The notes below the pieces were generated by a model. It worked only from the letters and a program-made list of their open reading frames with translations, was not told where the DNA came from and searched no databases. A stretch of DNA of 12,805 nucleotides from an uncultured Planctomycetaceae bacterium (GTDB lineage: Bacteria > Planctomycetota > Planctomycetia > Pirellulales > Pirellulaceae): NCBI GenBank assembly GCA_937967665.1, contig CALBSZ010000451.1:1-12805 (forward strand). The letters are read 5' to 3'. Below are positions 1-7,337 of the stretch, piece by piece; within the stretch, counting starts at the first letter, position 1; each line of letters starts with the position of its first letter. Both the position numbers and the translations under genes were made by a program.

Positions 1-3000
1 GCCGGTGCGGCTGGTCCCTGCAGCTGGCGCAATGGCAGATTGAACCGCAGGGCGACCAGCAAGTCCTGGTCGTGTCGTTGCGTAACCCGGAAACGGCGAC
101 CGTGTTGATCAATATCGAAGCCACTCGGTCCCAATCGCCAATTGGGATGTGGTCGATGCCGCGCCTGCAACCGCTGGATGTAGTCAGCTCGGTCGCGATC
201 GTGGGACTTCTGCTGGACCATCGCCTGCAGGCGGATGCGTTGGCATTTGCCGAACTGCTGCCGATCGATACGGCGGCCTTGCAGCAGGCCTTGCCGGTCA
301 CAATCCTGGAAGTGACGCCTGGTGAACCGCCGCTGCGAACCGTGGCTGCATACTTCGCGACCGGTGCCGACTATACGCTGACCGCTCGCGTTTCCAAACC
401 GCCTGCTGCTATTGACGTGACCAGCCTGATCCTGCTGCGTCTGGAGGAGGAACGGCATGCCGTCACCGGTGTCCTGGGGATCCGCCCGAGTGCCGAAGAG
501 TTGTTTGCATTTCAGCTGCACATCCCCAACGGCTGGCAGGTGACCGAGCTGTCCAAAGAGTCCGGGGAGTCGTTGGCTTTCGAGGAACAGCCGCTCAACG
601 CCACCACGCGTCAGGTGTCGGTGACGCTCGACCGGCCACTGCCTATCGGCCAGCAGGCCCGGTTTCAATTCACAGCCAACGCGATTCCAGAGAACTGGCT
701 GACCCAATGGCAGGAGATCAAGGTCGACCTGCCCGTATTTGCCGTCGCGAATGCCAACACCAATGACGGTGCCATCGCCGTCCAGACCTCGCCGGATTTT
801 TCCGTACAACCAGAAGACGTCAACTTGCTGGTTCCCTTGGAGCAGGCGGAACTGGTCAAATACGGATTGGCCGTGGAGGACGCGGCGCTGGCGTATCGTT
901 TCGAATCGGCCTATACCGCCACCATGCTGGTGACTCGCCGTCAGCCGCTGGTCACCGTCGATACCTATTCGTTCTTCAAGATCGAACCGGAGACCATCAC
1001 GACGCACCACGACCTGATCTTTTCGATCGACGAGTCGGGAGTTCGCCTGATTCAGTTTCGACTTCCGCTGGATACTCCCACGACCCTGGCCATTCGAGAT
1101 TTGGACTATGGTGCCGTCAAAGAGTTCTCGCACGATGACCAGGATGACATGCGAGTCTGGACGGTGCAGCTGGGTTCGCCTCGACGCGGCACCATTCGAC
1201 TGTCCGTGGGCTTTCAGTCGCTAACCCAAGATACCGTTGACGAACGTGATCTGCCCATTCCCGAGGTGGACCATGTCGAATACCAGACGGCGTTTTGTGC
1301 CGTCGAAGGAAATGCGGAATTGGATGTCCAAATCCAGACTTCGGGTCGCAGCGTTGACTTGGGAGAATTGGCGGACGCCAACTACCAGCCTGGACGGCGG
1401 GTGCTGGGAACCTTCGGCTTCAGCAGCGACAACCGTAGTATCTCGATCACCACGCGCAGGCCACCGGGGTTTGTCTTACCGACTTCGATCGTGCAACGCG
1501 CTGAATTGGTAACGCAAGTTTCCCCCAGCGGAGCCAGCCAGCATGTCGCCCGCTTCGAGTTGCTTACCAAGAACTCGTTTCTCGAAATCAAACTACCGGA
1601 TAAGGCCGAATTGTGGGCCGTACTGGTCGACGGCGTGCCGGCCAAACCGCAGACCGACTCGGGACGCGTGCTCGTCAGCTTGCCCGTTGGTTCGGCCACG
1701 GCGGTTCGCGACCTGCAGTTCGTCTACGAAACGACGATCCGACCATTTGACTTCTATGGCCGCGTGCAGTGGACGGCTCCGCAACTGTTCCTGCGCGATG
1801 GCGACGAAGCCCGGGAGGTGCCCGTCGCCGATGTGGTCTGGAACTTTCATCTGCCGACCGGCTACCAGGTGGCCAAGAGCGACGGAACCGTCTTCCTGCA
1901 GCAGCCCAGCCAGCGGCAAGCGGCCGTGAACGTCGTCGGTAGAAGTATCGTTGCCCTGGCTGGTGGAACGCACAGCCTCTGGAGTATTCAGGCAGCGCGC
2001 GAATCGGCACGCCGCTATCGAGGGCACGATTACGACTACGGAGCTGAAACTGTCGACGATGCGCCCGCGCAGCAGTCGCATGCGGATTACGCCGAACAGA
2101 TTGATGACGTGATGGAACTCGACGACATGGAACGCGAAGAGGAAATGGAAAAAACGGACGATCGCGTCGCGCAGCGTGGCCTGGCACTCGAGCCCCAACT
2201 GCCCCCTGCTGCGGATCAACCTGCGATCGCGGGACGTCCGGCGGCGCCACAAGAAACGACTCGAACGGAAGAACCGCAGCCCACGGAGCCGGAACCGCTG
2301 GCGGAGTTACCACAAGCCGCGGAAAACCGCGAATTTCCGCCCGGCAGTCCGGATGCCACACCGCCGACAAGCCGTTCCAGGATCGCGGAATCCGGAACGA
2401 TCGCGCAATTCGAAAGTGACGGCGAGGTCACGGCTTCAGGGAACGCGGTGGAAGGCCTGAGGTCCTTGCATGGCGAGTCGGATTCGCGAGCCCTGCGGGG
2501 CAAAGCGTATTGGGCACTGCAAGGACTGCGCAGTTTGAACATCGATCTGGATCGAACGGGCGAACACGTCTCTTTGCGCAGCGTGGGAAGTGATCCCCAA
2601 TTGGAACTGACGCTGGTGAATCAGCAGCGCGCCCATTTTTTGGCCTGGGGGGCCGCCATCCTGATTGCGTTGATCGGGATACTGCTGACACGAAAGTCGA
2701 CGCGTGCCAAAGCAACCTTCGTCATTGTTGTCCTGCTGGTCAGTGCCCTGACGCCGGCCGTGCTCGGGCTGGCCGACCCGTTCGCCGTGCTGTTTGACTA
2801 CGCTTTCTATGTGGCCTCGCTACTGGTTCCGTTTTACATTGCCTGTGCGATCGTGCGGCGATTGGAGTCGTTATGTCGTCGTTGCTGCGGTTTCCTTTGC
2901 CGCTGCTGTTCGCGCGGCGTGACCGCGACGGTCCTGCTACTGGCGGCATTGATTGCCAACGAGGGAAACGCCGAACCGCCCCAGGTGATTTTGCGAGACG

Positions 3001-6000
3001 GGAAGGTTGTGGTGCTTGCCGACGATACGACGCCGGTTAAGGTGCCCGCCGATGCCGTCATCGTGCCCTACGACCCGACAAAGGAAGAGGGAATTGCGGA
3101 GGCGACGAAGTTGCTGATTCCCTATGACGAGTACGAACGACTTTGGAACCTGGCTTATCCTGACGAGCGACTCACCGCCCCCAAACCGCCGGCGGACTTT
3201 GCCTTCGCCGGCGCTAGCTATGAAGCGACGCTCGTCGACGGCGACTACCTGGAATTGCAGGGCAGTCTGCAGATCGAAGTCTACGCGGAGGGCGACGTGT
3301 CGATTCCGCTGACGTTGCAAAGCGGTGTGCTCGTGAACGCGACCTTGGACGGCCTGCCGGCTCGCCTCTACAGCGCAACACCGCCTCCGGCAGTGCCCCA
3401 CGCGGCGCCGCCTGCCGAAAACGCGGCTGACCAACAGGCCGCACAGGCGAAAATGATGCAACAGCAGGTTGCCGCGCCCGCACTGCCGCAACTCAGCCTG
3501 CCGGTCGTCTTCCTGCAAGCGTCGGGAAAGGGCCGTCACACATTGGCGTTTTCCGTACGCGTCCCCTTGGAAAGGAGCGGCGGCTGGCGAATTGCCAACG
3601 CGGCTTTACCGTCCGCCCCAGCGACCTCGGTGACATTCACGGTGCCCGAAGCCGGCACCGAACTGCGCTTCAGCGATATCCATGATCGACAGCTCTATCA
3701 GGTCGCCAATCCGGGCGAGGTCATCAAAACGTCGCTGGGTGAGTCGGGCGAGTTACATCTGCGCTGGCGGCCGCAAGTTGCCGAGGCCGTTGTGGATCGC
3801 AGCCTCACGGCGGCCTCGCTGGGTGTTTTTGACGTGCGCGAAGATGGCCTGCGTCTGACCTGGCAGCTGGACGTCAAGTTCAGCGGCAACGCGCGAGACA
3901 CCTTTACGGTCGTCATTTCCGAAGGCTACCTGGTCGAGGAGGTGGCTGGCGACAACGTGCGTGGCTGGGAAGTTGCCGCCGACTCGCGAGAGCTGCAGGT
4001 CAACCTGCTGAAGGCAGCCACCGACAGCGAATCCTTTCGAATCTTCCTGTCCCGCCCGCTGGCTCTGACCGACGGCCGCGAAGCGATTCAGGCGCCGCTG
4101 GTCGAAGTGCCCGAGGCGGCCCTGCACGATGGCCGTTATGTCATCCGACGCAGTCCACGCATCGAACTGCAGACGGTCGATACGGGTGGAGTTCGGCGGA
4201 CGGACATTCCGGCGGACGCCGCCGAACTTGCCGCCAGCGGTCGTGGGAGTAGTGAAAGTCCCTTGCAAATCCGCCCGTACCAGGGTTTCGCGCTGGAACG
4301 CGTGCCATTTACCATTGACATCGAGGCCACTGCGGTCGCGCCGGATGTGAACGTTCAGGTTCAGTCGATCCTGCGGCTCACCGAGCGTTCGTATGCAACG
4401 CTGGAAAGCCAGTTTCGCTTCGATGTGAAGGGGATGCCGCTTTACGAGGTCTCAATTCAGCTTCCCGCGGACGTCGACGTGGCCGGAGTGCTGGCCCCCG
4501 AGCCGTTTGAATGGTCGGTCACTTCAACGCCGGAAGCCAACGTCTTGACCATCTATCTTGGCAATGGACAAGCCGGGTCCGTTTCGATGCTGGTCACCGG
4601 GAAGTACCTGGTCGACGCGATGGCGGGCGCGGTGCTGCCGGTGATTCATGTACGGAAGGTTGCCAAACAATCCGGGCAACTGGTGATCCAGGCCGATCCC
4701 GCTTTTGACGTCCAGACCAGCAATCTGCAGCAATGTGAATCGGTCTTGCTGGAACGCACCTTCGGGTGGCTGGGCGCGGAGCAGCGAAGTGCCGCGCGGA
4801 TCGCGATTGCCTATCAAGGAGCGTCCTACAGCGGTTCGCTGCTGGCCGTTCTGCGAAAGCCTCGCGTTTCTGTGCAAACGATTACCAACGTCCGTGTCAC
4901 GGAGCGGACGATCGAGGAAACCGTTTATCTGGATTTCCTCATTGAGAACGCGGGCACGAACACGGTCGTGTTCACCTTGCCGCAATACCTGGCCAACGCG
5001 CGCATCCATGCCCCGATGTTGCGGCAGAAGACGGTCGCCGAAGTGCCCGACGATCCAGCTCGAGTACGCTTTACGCTGGAGCTGCAGGAAGACAAGATGG
5101 GACGCTACTCCGTGCTGGTTCAGAAAGACCGACTGCAGTCCGCGGAAGAACAATTCGTGCCGATCCCGCACGTCGAGAACGTTCGCGTTGACAACCAGTT
5201 CGTGGTTTTGGAAAGTGCCGGGCGCGACGAGGTCGTTGTCGGGGAACGCGAGAATCTCGACACATTGGACCGCTTGCAGGATCGCTGGAAGGTACTGACG
5301 TCGATTCTCGGCAACCGCATTACGCAGGGTTACGTTGTGGCGGACAATGCCGCGGCAGCTTCCCTGAGCTACTCCCTGAAATCGCGACAGCTTGTCAAGA
5401 CCGCCGGCGCCCGCATCCGCTTCTCCGAAACCGTGCTGGTCATGGACGCCGCCGGCGCGTATCGTGCCGAGCAGCGCTATCATCTGCAAAACAGCACGGA
5501 GCAGTTTCTGGAGGCGGAATTGCCCGCCGGCGCGCTCTTGTGGACGGTCAACGTCGCGGGCGAGCCCGTGAAGCCTCAACAAGATACGTCGTCAAAACAA
5601 CCGGGACTTTTTCGGGTTCCGCTGATCAAGACCGCGGCGGGTGATGCCGATTTCGTGGTGGCCGCGGTCTACAGCGGCCAGCTGGCTCGACCGAAATCCT
5701 TGACTCCGCAATCGTTTCCGTTCATGAAATCACGAAACGTGAATGTCGAACTGAGCCGCGTGCGTTTGCACCTGCCTGAATCGTTCGAATGGTTCGATTT
5801 CGGCGGTTCCATGAGCCATACGGACGATCCGGGCGACTACGAAGCCGTCTTTGCCGACTACATCGGCAATCAGCTGATGAGTTGCGTCAACTCGTTGAAG
5901 AGCGCCAACGTGTACGAACAGTTGCGGGCCCGCAGGCAGGAACGCCAACTGCGCGAACAGTTCGAACGATTTGAGGAACACACCAGTAACTATCTTGACA

Positions 6001-7067
6001 ACCCCAAGCTGCAATCCAGAAACGACGCCAATGCACGGGGCTTTGACGAGGCGCAGCGATACGATACGTTCTCGCCCGACGAAGCGGCATTCGTGGGCAA
6101 CCGGGAGCGGCTGAACGAGGCGTTTGAGGGACAGGATAACTCGCGCGCCCGCAACGTGGTCGAACAACTGGGCCTGAATTTCAAGGACATCTCCAAGTAC
6201 CAGGAAGGCAGTGGAGAGAAGGAGCTCAGATTCAACAAGTACTGGCTCGAAGAGAATCAGCTGAAAAACAGTCTGGCACCGTCCTCGGAAATCGCCAACG
6301 CTCCGGCCGATGAGGTTCTTGACCTGGCGCAATCCGGCCCGGCCAAGCCGTCCGGAAAACTGCAAGGCCGCGTCCAGAAGAGACAGTCGAAACTGGCATT
6401 GGACCTGCAAGAGAATAGCGATGCCAGCACGTTGAGCATTGCGAAGTCCAAATCGATGGAGAAGAAGCCTGCCGTGATCGAGCAGGGCGAATTCGCACGC
6501 GGCAGGAAGAGCGGTGAATCAGACCTGCAGCGGTTGCAGAACTACCAGCAGAAGCTGGAGGAACAACAATCGCAGTCGGATTCGAACGCCGCGAATCCAG
6601 GATTCGACATCGCGGGGCAGAGTACGTCCGGATTCCAGATTGCTCAGTCAGGAAGGGCAGCCCAAAATCTTGGCGATTCCATTGATGGCGTTTTCGATGC
6701 GCCGCCGGAAACGGGCCTTGCCAGTCTCGCTGTCACGATTCCGGAACGAGGCCGCGAATACTACTTTGTCACCGCCCGCGGCGACCTGGAGATTACCGCT
6801 CGGCCGCTGGCCAAGTCCCTGATAGATCGCCTGAAACAACTCGGCCTCGTCATCGGTATCGCGTTGGCCTGCTATGCCGTCACGATTGCGGTTCGGGTGG
6901 CCATTCGCGTCCTCAGCCTGCGGACACTCGGCGTACTGCTCATGGTCGTCGGTGCACTTGGGCTGTGCGCCGGGCTGCTGCCGATTGCGGCCCTGGTCGC
7001 CGGAGTTGCGGGATTGGCGCTGCTGATCACAAGCCTCGTCCAACACCGGCGTCAGCCGGCGGCGTAA
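1..7067 (+). CDS. Giant two-module membrane-anchored surface protein (5' truncated by window)
   Basis: The frame (codons at positions divisible by 3) is open from base 3, so the first in-frame GTG at 72 is not the start; the gene begins outside the window. Residues below are counted from that GTG; the stop is TAA at 7065. I do not recognise a named family. Visible layout: beta-rich extracytoplasmic sequence to about 650; an acidic then Pro/Glu-rich linker (about 674-775); a GL.SL motif at 818; helices at about 857-875, 882-902 and 908-928; a Cys-rich loop 935-946; a signal-peptide-like segment 950-967; a second beta-rich region with LLIPYDEYERLW at 1014-1025 and a Pro/Ala/Gln linker (about 1101-1141); a charged coiled-coil-like stretch (about 1946-1975) and Gln/Ser-rich linker; GL.SL at 2215; and C-terminal helices within 2258-2322. 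The two beta-rich regions are paralogous. Inference: an envelope or cell-surface structural protein. The reading frame is certain, the function is not. Confidence 0.85.
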   Translation, partial: RCGWSLQLAQWQIEPQGDQQVLVVSLRNPETATVLINIEATRSQSPIGMWSMPRLQPLDVVSSVAIVGLLLDHRLQADALAFAELLPIDTAALQQALPVTILEVTPGEPPLRTVAAYFATGADYTLTARVSKPPAAIDVTSLILLRLEEERHAVTGVLGIRPSAEELFAFQLHIPNGWQVTELSKESGESLAFEEQPLNATTRQVSVTLDRPLPIGQQARFQFTANAIPENWLTQWQEIKVDLPVFAVANANTNDGAIAVQTSPDFSVQPEDVNLLVPLEQAELVKYGLAVEDAALAYRFESAYTATMLVTRRQPLVTVDTYSFFKIEPETITTHHDLIFSIDESGVRLIQFRLPLDTPTTLAIRDLDYGAVKEFSHDDQDDMRVWTVQLGSPRRGTIRLSVGFQSLTQDTVDERDLPIPEVDHVEYQTAFCAVEGNAELDVQIQTSGRSVDLGELADANYQPGRRVLGTFGFSSDNRSISITTRRPPGFVLPTSIVQRAELVTQVSPSGASQHVARFELLTKNSFLEIKLPDKAELWAVLVDGVPAKPQTDSGRVLVSLPVGSATAVRDLQFVYETTIRPFDFYGRVQWTAPQLFLRDGDEAREVPVADVVWNFHLPTGYQVAKSDGTVFLQQPSQRQAAVNVVGRSIVALAGGTHSLWSIQAARESARRYRGHDYDYGAETVDDAPAQQSHADYAEQIDDVMELDDMEREEEMEKTDDRVAQRGLALEPQLPPAADQPAIAGRPAAPQETTRTEEPQPTEPEPLAELPQAAENREFPPGSPDATPPTSRSRIAESGTIAQFESDGEVTASGNAVEGLRSLHGESDSRALRGKAYWALQGLRSLNIDLDRTGEHVSLRSVGSDPQLELTLVNQQRAHFLAWGAAILIALIGILLTRKSTRAKATFVIVVLLVSALTPAVLGLADPFAVLFDYAFYVASLLVPFYIACAIVRRLESLCRRCCGFLCRCCSRGVTATVLLLAALIANEGNAEPPQVILRDGKVVVLADDTTPVKVPADAVIVPYDPTKEEGIAEATKLLIPYDEYERLWNLAYPDERLTAPKPPADFAFAGASYEATLVDGDYLELQGSLQIEVYAEGDVSIPLTLQSGVLVNATLDGLPARLYSATPPPAVPHAAPPAENAADQQAAQAKMMQQQVAAPALPQLSLPVVFLQASGKGRHTLAFSVRVPLERSGGWRIANAALPSAPATSVTFTVPEAGTELRFSDIHDRQLYQVANPGEVIKTSLGESGELHLRWRPQVAEAVVDRSLTAASLGVFDVREDGLRLTWQLDVKFSGNARDTFTVVISEGYLVEEVAGDNVRGWEVAADSRELQVNLLKAATDSESFRIFLSRPLALTDGREAIQAPLVEVPEAALHDGRYVIRRSPRIELQTVDTGGVRRTDIPADAAELAASGRGSSESPLQIRPYQGFALERVPFTIDIEATAVAPDVNVQVQSILRLTERSYATLESQFRFDVKGMPLYEVSIQLPADVDVAGVLAPEPFEWSVTSTPEANVLTIYLGNGQAGSVSMLVTGKYLVDAMAGAVLPVIHVRKVAKQSGQLVIQADPAFDVQTSNLQQCESVLLERTFGWLGAEQRSAARIAIAYQGASYSGSLLAVLRKPRVSVQTITNVRVTERTIEETVYLDFLIENAGTNTVVFTLPQYLANARIHAPMLRQKTVAEVPDDPARVRFTLELQEDKMGRYSVLVQKDRLQSAEEQFVPIPHVENVRVDNQFVVLESAGRDEVVVGERENLDTLDRLQDRWKVLTSILGNRITQGYVVADNAAAASLSYSLKSRQLVKTAGARIRFSETVLVMDAAGAYRAEQRYHLQNSTEQFLEAELPAGALLWTVNVAGEPVKPQQDTSSKQPGLFRVPLIKTAAGDADFVVAAVYSGQLARPKSLTPQSFPFMKSRNVNVELSRVRLHLPESFEWFDFGGSMSHTDDPGDYEAVFADYIGNQLMSCVNSLKSANVYEQLRARRQERQLREQFERFEEHTSNYLDNPKLQSRNDANARGFDEAQRYDTFSPDEAAFVGNRERLNEAFEGQDNSRARNVVEQLGLNFKDISKYQEGSGEKELRFNKYWLEENQLKNSLAPSSEIANAPADEVLDLAQSGPAKPSGKLQGRVQKRQSKLALDLQENSDASTLSIAKSKSMEKKPAVIEQGEFARGRKSGESDLQRLQNYQQKLEEQQSQSDSNAANPGFDIAGQSTSGFQIAQSGRAAQNLGDSIDGVFDAPPETGLASLAVTIPERGREYYFVTARGDLEITARPLAKSLIDRLKQLGLVIGIALACYAVTIAVRVAIRVLSLRTLGVLLMVVGALGLCAGLLPIAALVAGVAGLALLITSLVQHRRQPAA
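2640..2972 (+). other. Internal transmembrane bundle, Cys cluster and signal-peptide-like junction in the giant ORF
   Basis: This segment separates the two halves of the giant protein. It encodes three hydrophobic helices (residues about 857-928), then a basic cysteine-rich loop with Cys 935, 938, 939, 943, 945 and 946, then VTATVLLLAALIA followed by NEGNA/EPP, which resembles a signal peptide core and cleavage site. The GTG at 2919, in frame with the second half, overlaps a TGA at 2920 in another frame, giving the four-base GTGA arrangement usual between translationally coupled genes. An ATG at 2873 in a third frame opens MSSLLRFPLPLLFA, also signal-peptide-like. This suggests two formerly separate genes, now one open frame. 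Confidence 0.6.
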
Positions 7068-7216
7068 CGCAACCGGCATTCCCGAACGTCGCTGGGAGGG
7101 GCTAAGAATCGCATCAGAAGCAGATTCGGGATTCGTGAGGTCGCCGGCGAGGGTGATTTACCAGCCATGCTCCCTCCGAGCGAGTCTCCTTCCTGCCATT
7201 CTCCCTCTGGGGTCAT

Positions 7217-7246
7217 AGCGGACGATAGCGGGCGACGCCGTCCGCT
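7217..7246. terminator. Candidate bidirectional terminator hairpin
   Basis: AGCGGACG (7217-7224) pairs perfectly with CGTCCGCT (7239-7246), an 8-bp GC-rich stem. Inside the 14-base loop a further GCG/CGC pairing is possible. It lies about 150 bp past the giant gene's stop and about 90 bp past the stop of the converging gene. Only a short T-rich stretch (TTGTT) follows on the plus strand, so intrinsic termination is plausible but not certain. Confidence 0.4.
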
Positions 7247-7254
7247 TGTTCGAT

Positions 7255-7288
7255 GATCCCGGAGGGATCGCCATAACCGCTCCGCGGT
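7255..7288. repeat. Twin short hairpins with 3-base loops
   Basis: GATCCC-GGA-GGGATC (7255-7269) is a perfect 6-bp stem with a three-base loop. Six bases later ACCGC-TCC-GCGGT (7276-7288) is a perfect 5-bp stem with a three-base loop. The loops GGA and TCC are complementary to each other. Compact paired palindromes of this kind are typical of dispersed intergenic repeats; whether this one recurs in the genome cannot be seen here. Confidence 0.4.
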
Positions 7289-7337
7289 AGCCATCGCCGG
7301 CATGCATTGTCCTTCGAAGGCGACTCAAAACTCAACG

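Larger units (their letters stand above)
7068..7337. other. Convergent intergenic region, no convincing gene
   Basis: These 270 bp lie between the stop of the giant plus-strand gene and the stop of the minus-strand Calx-beta gene. I see no ORF with coding support; the minus-strand frame across it runs into the 3' end of the giant gene and looks spurious. The region holds a 10-bp perfect palindrome TCGCCGGCGA (7141-7150), a pyrimidine-rich stretch at about 7169-7210, and three hairpins at 7217-7246, 7255-7269 and 7276-7288. It probably serves as the terminator region for both flanking genes. Confidence 0.6.

Noticed and set aside
72..74. GTG at 72 as start of the giant gene
   Set aside because: The frame is open back to base 3 and the upstream codons continue the same beta-rich sequence, so this is an internal valine codon.
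4524..5582. Minus-strand frame of 352 codons within the giant gene
   Set aside because: It lies wholly antisense to a continuous coding frame with clear protein homology between halves; the translation has no recognisable motifs. It is a high-GC shadow frame.
7052..7303. Minus-strand 83-codon frame across the convergent gap
   Set aside because: It overlaps the 3' end of the giant gene and is built mostly from the hairpin-rich intergenic sequence; no ribosome binding site or protein family support.
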